Assembly: GCF_019649055.1 (NCBI RefSeq)
Contig: NW_026570303.1
Location: 62,001 to 126,000 of the forward strand
Origin: Paramacrobiotus metropolitanus
Taxonomy: Eukaryota > Tardigrada > Eutardigrada > Parachela > Macrobiotidae
DNA length: 64,000 nucleotides
Reading direction: 5' to 3'
Each line of letters opens with the position of its first letter. The stretch's first letter is position 1. A program made the translations under genes and the position numbers. Under the pieces are notes generated by a model. The model did not search any database. It had not been told where the DNA came from and saw only the letters and a program-made list of their open reading frames with translations. Positions 33,591 through 44,543 of the stretch are shown here, piece after piece.

Positions 33591-35294
33591 CTAAGAATCT
33601 TCTCTCCTGCGCATTCTGTTATGTTCCAACATCATCTGCATAAACAAATCTCTAAAATCCTCCGCTTCTACCCCCGCCTCCTCCTCCTCGCTCACCGCTT
33701 CTTCGGATCCACCGTCACCCGACTCATTGCGATTAACCTGCACCGCCGCCGATAGCCCGGTGCTCTTATCCATCGCCGTCACGTGGACGATCCCCGAGCG
33801 ATCATACTCAAAGGTCACCGCGATCTGTGGCCCACCGGCGCGTCCCCTCCGAAACTTCCTAAACCGGAACTTCCCCAGCAGCCGGTTCTCCCGGGCCACC
33901 CTCGCCTCGCCCTCGTAGATGGGAATATCCACCCACCACTGTCCCTCCTGCTCGGTGGTGAAGTCCCGCGTCTCCTTGGCCGGGATCTTGGTGTTCTGCG
34001 CGATCAGGGTGACCATGTACCCACCGGCAATCTCCGTGCCCAGCGAGAACGGTGTCACATCGCTGAACTGAATCCGGATGTCGTCCTCCACCACCGGTGC
34101 ATTCTCGTTGGCCAGCTGGTACGCCAGGTTTGCCGCACCACAGGCAATGGCTTCGTCGGCATTGATGTCACGGTTGATCGGCTGTCCCGGGAAGAAGTCA
34201 GCAAGGATCTCGCGGATTTTCAGGATCCGCGAGCATCCACCGACCAGGACGATCTGGTTAATGTCGGTGCGGTCGAGATTGGCGCGTTGCAGCGCTTCCT
34301 GGACGGGCTCCAAGGTCTTGGCGAATAAGTCGGCGCACAGCTCGTCAAATTTGGCAGTTGATATTGTCGATATCAGGTGCTTATCTCCGTGGAACGCGTC
34401 CACACTCAGAATATGCTTGGCGCGCGCGCTTGTCAGACTCTTTTTAATCTCCTCCACCTTCAGCCTCAACCGGGCCACACCCTGGCCCGCCCGGTCGACG
34501 GTCACGTTGTGTTTCGCCTCAAACTCCCCGATGCAGTGTTCTAAGAGGCGCTGATCAAAATCCTCGCCTCCCAGGTTGAGGTTACCGCAGGTCGAGAGGA
34601 CTTCAAACTTCCGGCCGTTCTCGATACGGAGGATGGACACGTCCAACGTCCCCCCGCCCAGGTCGAACACGAGGATGGTTTGGGTCTCCCGGATCTTGTC
34701 CAATCCGTAGGCTACGGCGGCGGCCGTCGGCTCATTGACCACCGCCAATACTTCCAGACCGGCTTTCTCCCCGGCGGTCTTGGTCGCCCTTCGTTGCGCG
34801 TCGTTAAAGTTGGCTGGTACCGTGATAACAGCCTTCAAACGGACCTCCTGCGTATTCAGGAAATCATCGGCGATACTCTTCATCTTCCCCAGAACCAGCG
34901 CACTGATCTCCTCCGGTTTAAACCGCTTGGTGGTGGTCCGTGATTCGGCGTTGACGTGCTCGGTTTCCGTCATCTCCACCTCCGGGAGCCCGGTGTCCGA
35001 CCGGACGAGAGGAAACGGCCATTTGGACTGGTACGACTGGACTTCCGGGTCGTCGTACTTCCGGCCGATGATGCGTTTGATGGCGAAGACGGTGTGGGTG
35101 GGCCGGAGGTAGCTGTTATCGCGGGCCTCCTTCCCCACGATGCGCTGGCCCTCCTCGAAGGCCACACAGCTGGGCGTGGTGCGCAGACCGTGCTCGTTGG
35201 CAATCACGTCGATTCGGCCGCCGGGGCGGTGGACGGCCACGCAGGAGTAGGTGGTGCCCAGGTCGATGCCCACTGCGGGCGGGGAGAGTGCCAT
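33591..35294 (-). CDS. HSP70 chaperone, cytosolic type, lid-truncated (HSP70 A)
   Basis: Intronless, 567 aa against ~640 for canonical HSP70. The ATPase domain is intact: GIDLGTTYSCVAV, FAIKRIIGRK with the catalytic Lys, NEPTAAAVAYGLD, VFDLGGGTLDVSIL and adenosine motif LVGGCSRILKIRE. The beta substrate-binding domain follows (FSDVTPFSLGTEIAGGYM, FEYDRSGIVHVTA). Instead of the helical lid and EEVD tail there is a short acidic stretch and DLFMQMMLEHNRMRRRE before the stop. It should hydrolyse ATP and bind unfolded segments, but hold them weakly and lack EEVD-mediated CHIP/HOP contacts. It is closest in the window to the HSP70 part of the 44.5 kb fusion gene. Confidence 0.93.
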   Translation of the reverse strand: MALSPPAVGIDLGTTYSCVAVHRPGGRIDVIANEHGLRTTPSCVAFEEGQRIVGKEARDNSYLRPTHTVFAIKRIIGRKYDDPEVQSYQSKWPFPLVRSDTGLPEVEMTETEHVNAESRTTTKRFKPEEISALVLGKMKSIADDFLNTQEVRLKAVITVPANFNDAQRRATKTAGEKAGLEVLAVVNEPTAAAVAYGLDKIRETQTILVFDLGGGTLDVSILRIENGRKFEVLSTCGNLNLGGEDFDQRLLEHCIGEFEAKHNVTVDRAGQGVARLRLKVEEIKKSLTSARAKHILSVDAFHGDKHLISTISTAKFDELCADLFAKTLEPVQEALQRANLDRTDINQIVLVGGCSRILKIREILADFFPGQPINRDINADEAIACGAANLAYQLANENAPVVEDDIRIQFSDVTPFSLGTEIAGGYMVTLIAQNTKIPAKETRDFTTEQEGQWWVDIPIYEGEARVARENRLLGKFRFRKFRRGRAGGPQIAVTFEYDRSGIVHVTAMDKSTGLSAAVQVNRNESGDGGSEEAVSEEEEAGVEAEDFRDLFMQMMLEHNRMRRREDS

Positions 35295-36634
35295 GGGTTG
35301 GACGGTATCCTAAAACTACAAAAACATTGGCAGTTCCTCATCAGTCGCGCCGCGTGTATCCGTGAAGCGTATAATATTATTCGGTATTATTAATCATGTT
35401 AGGAAAATACGAAACAAATAGAAAGCAAAACTCAAGAAACAGGCAAAGCTGGTTCTTGTACTTGTACTATTCTTGTAGTATGTATAACCAGTATAAATTA
35501 AATTGGATTAGTACGTCCTCACCTCTATCGATTAATGGCTTCCACACTGCACATGGAGAAATCTTTTCCGCAGTTGGAGAAATTCTGCGCCTGTACGATG
35601 CTGAAGGGTCTACCGTCACCGTGTTTACCGTTACAGCAGAAATAAATCAGAAAGCTAAATGATTCTAAGTCCTCACGTAATGTGCGTCATGATGATATCA
35701 TCGTCGTGCCCCTGCCAAAGAATTTTCGAGCAGCGAACTTGATGTCAATTTGTCAAGCAGCATTAAACGGTTTCAGCTTGTTGCACTTGTTAGTCACCGG
35801 AAGCACTTTCTGATTAAACGAGATACCACGCATTATGGTATGTGCTTTGTTTGCAAGCACTACCAGCTGGGTGCAGTTAACGTTTCTACTGTATTTGCAC
35901 AGCTGAAGCTTCGTACGTTAACTGAAATTATTAAATTTTGCAAAAGACCGAAACACGTAATCTTATCTCAGTCTGAGAACATTGGACGTTGAGTCAAAGT
36001 CATTTACTTTACGATGCGCCTTCAAGTACCTTGTACTTCTAACAAGTCTTCTTTATTTTCTGATTATTCTATAGAAGAAGCGCTACGCGTTTGGATGAAA
36101 CGATGAAAGCGCAATGTAATCTGTAAGCATCTCAAACTTCTTTACCTATGAATTATACTGTACAGTAATAAGTAAATAAGCAATTCTGTATCAACTTCTT
36201 TAATTCTTTCAAGTTATTAGTCTTTGCAGACTATTGAGTGCATATCTATATATAGTACCATGATATTTCTAAATACTGTAGTCGGTAGTTTAGTAATATT
36301 ATGATAGTACGCATCAATTCACCTTATGTAAAGCGTAAAATCAATTCAGTGAAAACGTCTGGGTTTTTGTATCTGCAGATTGGTTTTATCCGGAGTTTTT
36401 GATTAAATAGCACCACTTTACGGAAGTCTCCCATCCACCAGGAACAACACTCTGTCATCGCGTGGTAAGCTGGTATCGTTTAAATGTTTTTATACACCAT
36501 TAAAACTTTCGTACATGGTTCAAAACTTGCGCTATTTGTGTGTTATCGTGCAGCGATAAACCGGCAAATTCCGGTATTGTTTTTCGGCATAACACACAAA
36601 TAAGCTGGTATCGTTTAAATGGTATCGTTTAAAT
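35295..36634. other. Divergent promoter region, HSP70 A / HSP70 B
   Basis: It separates two divergently transcribed HSP70-family genes. A direct repeat, TAAGCTGGTATCGTTTAAAT, occurs at ~36467 and ~36601, and its second copy is partly tandem. I did not find a convincing run of alternating nGAAn heat-shock elements by eye. Confidence 0.4.
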
Positions 36635-36721
36635 ATCCGTAACTTTGGAATAATTAAGGCGAATGACAAACCGTAACTAACCATAAGTAGTTGTTGTTCA
36701 TAGTATTCCAAAGTTACGGAT
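36635..36721 (+). repeat. Inverted repeat just upstream of HSP70 B start codon
   Basis: Perfect 18-nt arms, 36635-36652 (ATCCGTAACTTTGGAATA) and 36704-36721, are separated by 51 nt. They end 32 nt before the ATG at 36754. If transcribed, this would be a stable stem in the 5' leader. Confidence 0.7.
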
Positions 36722-36753
36722 ACAACTGATGGCGGACTACTGCAGCACCCAGA

Positions 36754-38325
36754 ATGGAGGATCTTCCACAAATTCCTGTGGTGGGCATCGACGTGGGCGA
36801 GAGCACCTGCTGCATGGCCACAATTGTTAACGGCCACCCGCACGTCATCCCCAACGAACACGGCGACTACGTGACACCCAGCGTCGTCCTCTTCGACAGC
36901 GACACCACCACCGTCGGGAAGCCGGCACTGTCTAGCGCCTTCCACGACCCCGCCAGCACCGTCTACGGCATGAAACACTGCATCGGCCGCGCGCTCGAGC
37001 ATCCCCGCGTCAAAGAGCTACTGGACCGTGGTCCATGGTCGATCATCTACAGCGATGGATACCCGCAGATTGAAATCTTTAACGAGGAGACGGATGACGA
37101 CGCCTTCCATATCCATCACGGCAGCTACACCCCGCAACAGGTGGTTACCATAATCCTGGAGCACCTCCGAAAGTCTGCGGAGACGCATTTTAACGTGGAT
37201 GCAACCGGTCCTAGGATTAAAGCGGTTTTAAGTGTTCCGGCACATTTTGGGGTGCGGGAGAGGCGCGCGACGATGGAAGCCGGGTTCGCCGCCGGGTTTG
37301 ACGTTCTCGGTTTAATCAACGCGCCGACCGCCGCGGCGCTGGCTTATGGTTTCCGAAAAAACGAGACCCAGAAAGTCCTGGTTTATGATTTTGGAGGCGG
37401 TTGTGTCGAGGCGGCCCTGGTCGCCGTAACCGAAGGTCGAGAATTTAAAATACTCGGTGCCGAAAGTGCGCTGATTGGTGGTGAGGACATTGATGCCTGC
37501 TTAATCGACCACGTGCTCTCTCAGTTCCAGCGTCAACATAACTTCGACGAACTGGAAAATATAGGGAAGCTAAAGGCACGTTTGCGGCTTAAGGTCAAGG
37601 ATGCTAAACATAGTCTAGTTAACGCGGGATCCCGTAGCCATATCGTAGTACCGAGATTCTACCGCGATAAAGACCTCAGTGTCACCTTGACGAAGAACGA
37701 CCTGGACCGTTTGTGCGGTGTCCTCTTTATAGCAGCTATGAAGCCGATTCATGAGATTCTCAGGGACGCCGATTTTGACGTGGACGTTGTCGTGCTATGC
37801 GGCGGTGGTTCGCGTATGGGGCGAATACGGGAGTTGATCCAGGAGCGTCTTCCCGGTGTTCCGATCAGCCGAGATGTTAATCCGGAAGAAGCAGTGGCTA
37901 TTGGAACGGCGTTATGGGCTAAACAGATTGCCGAATTAGCCCTGGAGATTTCCATTGAAGACCGACTAAGCAATACCATCTATCTGAAATCTCCCGAGGG
38001 ACCGACTCGGACACTAATTTCCAGGGGCACTGCGCTTCCGGCTTCCGTAACGGAGATATTCATTACCGAGAACCAAGGCAGCACTGTAATACCGATAGTC
38101 GAGGCCGAGTATAATATTTCCCAGATTATACCGCTGGGAACGTGGCGCTTTGTCTGCCCGGCAGCCGAATTGACGTTCCGCTGCAACAAATCCGGGGTAC
38201 TGGATGTGACTGCCCGGGATAGCGTTTCGGGACGTGCGGTGGCGGTGAAGCAGTGCGCGAAACTCCAGCGGAGTGATTCTGATGAGAGCTTCGAATATGT
38301 TGACGATGTCGGTTTAGAACCGTAG
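36754..38325 (+). CDS. Divergent HSP70-like protein (HSP70 B)
   Basis: Intronless, 523 aa: HSP70 ATPase fold plus a beta substrate-binding domain, with no lid. Key changes: phosphate-1 loop GIDVGESTCC instead of GIDLGTTYS, connect motif NAPTAAALAYG with the usual Glu before Pro lost, and phosphate-2 YDFGGGCVEAALV. The Lys of YGMKHCIGR and the adenosine motif LCGGGSRMGRIRE remain, as do NPEEAVAIGTAL and the SBD core (CNKSGVLDVTARDS). Weak or altered ATP hydrolysis is likely. The tail is short and acidic. Gene and protein are intact, so this is a diverged paralogue rather than a pseudogene. Confidence 0.88.
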   Translation: MEDLPQIPVVGIDVGESTCCMATIVNGHPHVIPNEHGDYVTPSVVLFDSDTTTVGKPALSSAFHDPASTVYGMKHCIGRALEHPRVKELLDRGPWSIIYSDGYPQIEIFNEETDDDAFHIHHGSYTPQQVVTIILEHLRKSAETHFNVDATGPRIKAVLSVPAHFGVRERRATMEAGFAAGFDVLGLINAPTAAALAYGFRKNETQKVLVYDFGGGCVEAALVAVTEGREFKILGAESALIGGEDIDACLIDHVLSQFQRQHNFDELENIGKLKARLRLKVKDAKHSLVNAGSRSHIVVPRFYRDKDLSVTLTKNDLDRLCGVLFIAAMKPIHEILRDADFDVDVVVLCGGGSRMGRIRELIQERLPGVPISRDVNPEEAVAIGTALWAKQIAELALEISIEDRLSNTIYLKSPEGPTRTLISRGTALPASVTEIFITENQGSTVIPIVEAEYNISQIIPLGTWRFVCPAAELTFRCNKSGVLDVTARDSVSGRAVAVKQCAKLQRSDSDESFEYVDDVGLEP

Positions 38326-39035
38326 AAATAATGAAATTGTTTGCTTTCATGCATGCTCGCTTTCTCACTCGTTACCGACTGACTGACGATTTTTTCATGC
38401 TCGAGTTCATGCAGTAAATGCTCTTAACTACAGAGTACTATAAAATCCGCTAATTACATTTACCGACACCTTTAACTGAGTTTTACGGTTGACTTGAATC
38501 ACTTTAAAAATATTTTCATTATTCAGCAATACGAATTTATGGACAACACGACCGTCGTAACCGACAGAACTGTTCAGGGAGGTAAACCGTTCGCTAAAAA
38601 TGCTTCTGCTCTTAAAACGCACTCCGACAGAACCGTGCGGGCGACACTCCGGATCTTTACAGTGTCAAAACTTCTCTACAAAACTTCTTTACAGTATCAA
38701 AAGTGAAAAAAAGCTGAGCGGGTAAGACCTGCGATGTACTGTACATTTTTTTTGACTGACGGACGGTTTCAGGAAAAGACGCGTGACGGTTTATCCATCC
38801 GGATGGTTTTGCCGGTAACTTTCGCACGAACACGTAATCTCTGTGGAATGGAAGGGCATATGTTTACGATAAGATTAGAATGATTCAGAACTATATCAGA
38901 AGGTTTGGTACGTTTCCTCAACTGTCGATGCAGCATCATATCAATAGAGAAACTCGAATAAGTTAGTTCTTCGGGAAGTATCGCTACTTTATGTAGATAA
39001 TAAATAGCTAAATTTATTGTAGAAGTTGATAGATT
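38326..39035. other. Intergenic
   Basis: Spacer between two co-directional HSP70-like genes. No coding or RNA feature is recognised. Confidence 0.4.
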
Positions 39036-40289
39036 ATGGCTTCCACTGCGCCCGGCGCGCCTATTGCTAGTGCTACATTATACATCGACCTGGGCACGGC
39101 GTACGTACGAGCGGCCGCAAAACTCTCCAATGGCACGGTAAAATATTTGGAACCCAAGGGACACCAATGTCTCCCGACTTATTTGTCATTACTCTCCAGC
39201 GGCAGCCAATCCGAAACGTTCATTGGTGAGGACGCTAAAGAGCTCTCCAGCACCAGCCTCCATAATGTTGCCTTCTATCCAACGCTCTTCCTCCGCCCGG
39301 AAGCTAATCCGTCCTGGGTTAACCGATACCGTTTACCGTTTCTCATTAAACACAATAATAACTGTATATCCATGCAGTTTGGAAACGGGTCCGCTACCGT
39401 CACGGAATTACTGGGGAAATTTCTGGCTGAGCTGCGAAATCTCTGTTGCGATGAAATCGGCGACAATGTAGTGATTACAGACTGCGTGATAACGGCTCAC
39501 AATATACCGCTGCTAAAGAGCAAACTACTGCCGGCGTTTTCGCTGACTGGATTTCAACGGGTGGCATTCAAAGAGCGGCAGCAAATGCAAATGTACGGAT
39601 TGCTGACAAATTTTCCCGAACTGCAACGTGATCGCACGCATTTGGTGGTCATCCGCATGGGAGCGGCGTTTACCAGCCTCAGCGTCTGCGAACTCGGAAA
39701 CCGTCAACACAAGGTCACTATCGTCCGACCGGAAGAGATCTTTGGCGGCAACGATATCGATGTTTTGTTAATGAACCACGCGATTCAAGAATTTGAAAAA
39801 CTATACGAAATACGCGGTCAAAATTATTGCACCGAAAGCCTGCATCGCCTACGCCTGAAATCTGAGCAAGTAAAGATCCAGTTGTCCACCGCCCGGGCGG
39901 TCACCCTGCAGGTTCGGCAGTTCCATGCCGGGTGTGATTTGGTGGTGGAGTTTACGGTGGAGAAATTTCGGGAGATTGTGGGTAGTGCGTGCTATCAACT
40001 ACTGCGCCGAGTGACCGACCGAGTGTTGAATTATATCCGTGAGCTACGGAAGACGGTGCGGTACGAAGTGGTCCTGCTGGGCGGGACTAGTAAGATCCCG
40101 TTAATACACGAGATGGTGACGTGGATGATGCGGCGGCCGCATTATCGAGCGCGCAGTGTCATGGACACGCTGACGCTCAGCGGCATGACTATGGCGCACA
40201 GCGAAAAATACGAAGAGGTCACAACCACGAATGGAGCGTTGGCGCTACGCGGAGGATTTCCGTTTCGATCACGTTTTTCATGCTTATAA
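39036..40289 (+). CDS. ATPase-fold-only HSP70-like protein (HSP70 C)
   Basis: Intronless, 417 aa, covering only the HSP70/actin-fold nucleotide-binding region. Phosphate-1 survives as YIDLGTAYVRAA. Phosphate-2, normally DLGGGT, is VIRMGAAFTSL, so the catalytic Asp and the Gly run are gone. The adenosine motif VLLGGTSKIPLI is kept. The FAIKR lysine segment and NEPTAAA are not recognisable. No substrate-binding domain follows; after ARSVMDTLTLSGM the protein ends in an unrelated ~30-residue tail. It groups with the 42 kb and 60 kb genes but lacks their long tails and the intron before RSVM. It is probably a non-catalytic pseudochaperone or a regulatory partner. Confidence 0.85.
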   Translation: MASTAPGAPIASATLYIDLGTAYVRAAAKLSNGTVKYLEPKGHQCLPTYLSLLSSGSQSETFIGEDAKELSSTSLHNVAFYPTLFLRPEANPSWVNRYRLPFLIKHNNNCISMQFGNGSATVTELLGKFLAELRNLCCDEIGDNVVITDCVITAHNIPLLKSKLLPAFSLTGFQRVAFKERQQMQMYGLLTNFPELQRDRTHLVVIRMGAAFTSLSVCELGNRQHKVTIVRPEEIFGGNDIDVLLMNHAIQEFEKLYEIRGQNYCTESLHRLRLKSEQVKIQLSTARAVTLQVRQFHAGCDLVVEFTVEKFREIVGSACYQLLRRVTDRVLNYIRELRKTVRYEVVLLGGTSKIPLIHEMVTWMMRRPHYRARSVMDTLTLSGMTMAHSEKYEEVTTTNGALALRGGFPFRSRFSCL

Positions 40290-40819
40290 AGCCATTACGG
40301 CATTGTAACGTGCATAACCATGTTAAATAAGTAGCAGTAACTGTCATGGTTCACCTGAGCACTTGCACATGATCGACGTAACCGGACGTCTTATGTTTTC
40401 ATTTTGATAAAATATTACAAAAAAGTCAAAATGATTAAAGGTTGCCATGCGGTTTGAAACACCTTCATGACCTTACTGTACGCAAAGCGAATAAAGAGTT
40501 GCAGGGCTAATCCAGGGCTATCGCGCGCTGCATGCTTGCTCAGAAACGTGTTGAAATTTAGGATATTCGTGTGGAATTTTTACGCATGCTTGTTATTCGT
40601 TTGTTTGTTTGTTTGTTTGCTTATTATTTGTTTGTTGGTAATCATGCAGTAAAAAAAACGCAAATACATGGTGAGCAAGAAACAATTAAGGGCACCAGTT
40701 CTGGTGGAATTTTTAAGCATGCTTATTATTCGTTTGGGAATCGGTTAGTAATAACTATACTAAATTTTCTGTCAGAAAGTGTATATATACATATATGTCT
40801 TTGAAAGAGCGATTTAGCG
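40290..40819. other. Intergenic with TTTG microsatellite
   Basis: Convergent 3' flanks of HSP70 C and HSP70 D. TTTG repeats lie at about 40599-40640. TTTTTACGCATGCTTGTTATTCGTTTG near 40576 and TTTTTAAGCATGCTTATTATTCGTTTG near 40709 form a direct repeat. Confidence 0.5.
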
Positions 40820-43442
40820 CTAAACAAGCGTTCCGTAGCAATTGGGACACATCGTACCATCTTTCTCTTCTTCATCTTCCGAAGTAAGGCTAAATTCGTC
40901 GTCGGAAAGCGGCGCTTCGACCTCACCGCACGGATATCTGACGTCCGTGACACGTGGGGCGGTGCCGCCACTATAATTACTGTAATTTGGCTGGTGGATG
41001 ACGGCGCTCTGCATCGTAAGAACCATTTTTGAAATGGGAACCGCTTGGTGGATCAGAGCGGTATTCTTCGACGAATTTCCAGTTTGGACACTTTCCCGAC
41101 GAACCGGCGGGAGCGGTGCCGGCGGCAGGGCGTTCTTCTCGCTAGGTGCCGGTGCGGAATTTTGTGAAGCCGATAATCCGTTCTTCTGTCGTTCAGTTCC
41201 GTGTTCATGCAGCGAAAGGTCATGCTGCAATGCTCCGGAGTCAATCGGCTCTCGGGTATTAAGGAACTCTGTCGCCGGGATCTCAGAGCGCTGATGTCTG
41301 ATCTCAGTGCAAACCTCTTCCTTGGCAGGGGTAGAGACGGAATTTGGTGTTCTCGGAGTCACGATAGCAGGCGGCCATGTGTTAACGTCATTGTTGGTGG
41401 GAACAGAGTTGTCCTTGACGATCAGTGCCGTGTGGATTTCAGTTTCCGGTTGCATCGTGATAACTGTGCGGTTGCTCTCCACGTTTGTCACGCTTCGCAG
41501 CCCACCGAACCGAGCGGTTGGCGGTGGTGTGGTTTGTTCGGTTTTCCGGATGGTTGGGCTTTCACTGGCGGAACGCGACGTCCCCGCTGTATTTCGCGCG
41601 AACTCTGCATTGACGACATCCGGTAGCGGAGTTGCCGAGTGCAAACGCGCTTTATTTTCGCCGGATATACTGAAGTTGCTGGTGGATGGTTGAGCTTCGT
41701 CGGAACGGTGTGGAGATGCGGTGCGGCTTCCTGATGAGGAGCCGGTCTGAACGCCGCCTCTAGATACTAGTGTGGCTTCCACATTTTCAGCACTGATTTG
41801 TTTGCGACCTGTCATTGAGTGCGAAGTCTCCACCACACTGGGAAACGGCGCCAAGCGTGAATTTGGTAAAGGGGCCATTGTAGTGGCCGGTGCGGTCTGC
41901 ACACTGCCGCTGCTGTACGATTCGCTTCCAGATTGCGGCGCTGTCTGGCCAGAAGAAAGCGCCCGAAATGGGTTCGGGTCGAAGAACGTATATGATGCGC
42001 TTGGGGCGGTATTATACAGGGTCTGGTGCGTGGTAGCGGGTTCGATTGGCCTTCGGTTAGATAAGTGCTGCGTGGTCGAAGGACGAGGAGCACTACTCGC
42101 AGGCTTTGCCAATGCTTTAGCCGGCGGCGGTAGGCGCGTTAGGCCGCTGATGACCAGACCATCCATGACGCTGCGTACCTGTATGTGATTTAACGTTGTT
42201 AACGCTTCAGGCCGCCGCAGCGAAAAAATATCGGTTTGATATTACAGTACAACTAACGTAAAATATGTGTACCTGTTGGTTTGGTTTCTGAAGCGTCCAT
42301 GTTACGATATCCTGCACTAGCGGAATCTTGGACGTTCCACCCACGAGTACCAGCTCAAAATCTCGTTTTTGCCCGCTGAAAAACCGGTCCACTTCGCCCA
42401 CCAACGTCTTCAGCGCCTTATAGCAATCCCCGCCTACCAAATCCCGAAAGATCTCACTGGTCATCTCTACCACCAGATCGCCTCCCTGGAAGAACTGATT
42501 CACCCGCAGGGTCACCGCTTTCGTGGTGGACAGCTGAATCTTCACCGCTTCACAATTCAGGCGTAGCCGGTGCAGGTTATCCACGGAGAACTGTACATTG
42601 CCGTTCAAGCGGTAGAGTTCAACGAATTTCTTCAAACAATACTGCACCAGAATGACATCAATGTTGTTCCCGCCAAAAGTCTCCGTCCACGACGCTAGCA
42701 ACACCGGTTCCGGTTGCGTGGTATAGACGCAAAGCGTAGAGAACGCCGCGCCCATGCGAAGAACCAAAATCTGCGAGCGTTTGCGCAGACTCGGGAACTG
42801 TCGCAGCAGGCCGGTAATTTGAGCGGTACTGCGTTCTTTCAGATGATAATCCTCAAAAACACTAGTGTGCAGTGCCTGCCGTAGCCAGCCGTCCACGGAA
42901 GACAGCTCGTGTACGGCGATGACGCAGTTGACGATGCTGTACTGGTCATCCTGTTCCTGGCAGATTTCCCGTAGTTTATTTAAGAACGCGCGGTTTACTT
43001 TGACAGCGTTGATCCAAGCACCGGTTCCGTCCAGGACCCGGTTACTTTTGTCGGTGGCGGTGTCGTAGTCGAGGTATCCGGTGGCGCCCACTAACAGGGA
43101 ACACAGGCCGCTGGCTTGGACGTACGTCGTGAAGGGCATGGCAAAGTCCACCCATGGACTGCTGTTGTAGCTGTCGCACGCCGTCGGTATGGCATCTTTG
43201 CGCAGGAAGAGCGCCGGGTACAACACGATATTTCGGGTGCTGGTGTTAGACAGTTCCCGGGCGTTCAGTCCCACGAAATTCTCGCCCGGCTCGGAGGACA
43301 GGAAGAGGTACGCGGGCAAGGCATTTTGGCCGTTAAACGACAACGGTTTCACTTCGCCATCGGGACACTGGATAGCGGCTTTGATGTACGCGGTACCGAA
43401 GTCCAGGTACAGGGTAACCGGAACTCCTTGCCTTAGCGCCAT
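40820..43442 (-). CDS. HSP70-like ATPase fold with long disordered tail and terminal CxxC (HSP70 D)
   Basis: Two exons, 43442-42273 and 42178-40820, phase 0 (CAACAG|GTACAC; ATACAG|GTACGC), 842 aa. Residues 1-390 are a degenerate HSP70 nucleotide-binding domain: YLDFGTAYIKAA, phosphate-2 replaced by VLRMGAAFSTLCVY, adenosine motif VLVGGTSKIPLVQ retained. There is no substrate-binding domain. Residues ~400-842 are Ser/Thr/Pro-rich and low complexity, ending in an acidic patch (SLTSEDEEEKDG) and CPNCYGTLV. The paired cysteines could bind a metal jointly with a partner or form a disulphide. The paralogue at 60.2 kb shares the architecture. Function is unknown; loss of the catalytic Asp argues against a conventional ATPase cycle. 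Confidence 0.85.
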
Positions 43443-44490
43443 TAGGGTGGGAAAATACTACTACAGGCTTTGTGTGCGTTTTGCTATCTTGCCTAAAATT
43501 AGAACACTGTATTGATCAAGTATCGTAATGAAAGTTAACACTGTTGATGCTGAAGGTAGCTAACTAGTTATCACAAATTATAATGGAGATAGAAATGTCA
43601 ACAAGGCAACACGATAACTGTTGGACTTTCAGCCGGTACGGCGCACAGGCTATCTTGGCTCGACGATCGGCATTCGGCAGCAGTACAATACGGAACAGTT
43701 TTAAGAACTTCAAGCAACTGGAAACAACTTTCAACTGGAAACAAAGTCAACTAAGTTTTGTCTTTGCGGCAATCGGATCAGCCAAGTACTAGTGAATGAC
43801 GATAGTTGCTGTGTGATTCAATAATACGACGTTATCAGAGGAATTCTTCGACCCAGTTGATTGTATGTCGTTGACGCAGTTTGCTTGACTGAGGATACTA
43901 TCTATAATAGTAACCAGTAACAAGTAACAGCCACAGTACTGCAATAATATCACCCAACAAGTACACATTTCTGCCGTTCCCAGTTTTTCTGCCAGAAGGC
44001 TCTAGATATTATAATATGAGTACATGTAGTCATAAAGGATACATGAGTGCTCTCTGTTTAACACGTACCGGTATTTACCAAACAGGAAATGCACCATGAG
44101 TCACCGATTAGACACAATTATTCAGCGTGTTATCATCATACTGTACAATCTGTACTCACTCGCTCCTTCGGCTGAAGAGCACAGGTCAGTCCGATTACAA
44201 TTATTTGAGAAGTGTGTTCTGACAACAGTCTGAGAATTAATTACTTGAATGTGCTATTACACCTGCAGTTAGCACCGCATAGGAGCTTCTACAGTTTTGC
44301 CTGTACTTAATTTTATACCAGTCTTCCCACATACCGGTAACTCCGTCAATGTTTGAATTTGTTTGAATTACGATTTTTGGAGAACGGCCAGTGAGCGTTT
44401 GCTACTTTAGTTTCAGCTAGTACAGTGTGTAACTTACAGTAATTACGGTAATTTAGCAGTTCCTGTTTTTGATATATTTTTTTGGGCTTG
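43443..44490. other. Divergent promoter region, HSP70 D / HSP70-HECT
   Basis: A ~1.05 kb spacer upstream of both genes. No coding exon is recognised. A GAATTCTTC fragment near 43840 resembles a partial heat-shock element, but I do not see an extended array. Confidence 0.35.
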
Positions 44491-44532
44491 ATTGCACAGG
44501 GTGCACCAAGTCTAATTGCACAGGGTGCACCA
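44491..44532 (+). promoter_or_regulatory. Tandem mini-hairpin repeats in the HSP70-HECT 5' leader
   Basis: ATTGCACAGGGTGCACCA occurs at 44491-44508 and again at 44515-44532, 11 nt before the start codon. Each copy can fold TGCAC/GTGCA. Placement just upstream of the ATG suggests a leader structure that could affect translation. That role is inference. Confidence 0.5.
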
Positions 44533-44543
44533 CCAAAGCGACA

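Noticed and set aside
35295-36634. Heat-shock element arrays between HSP70 A and B
   Set aside because: Isolated GAA/TTC pairs occur, but I found no run of three or more alternating pentamers at proper spacing.
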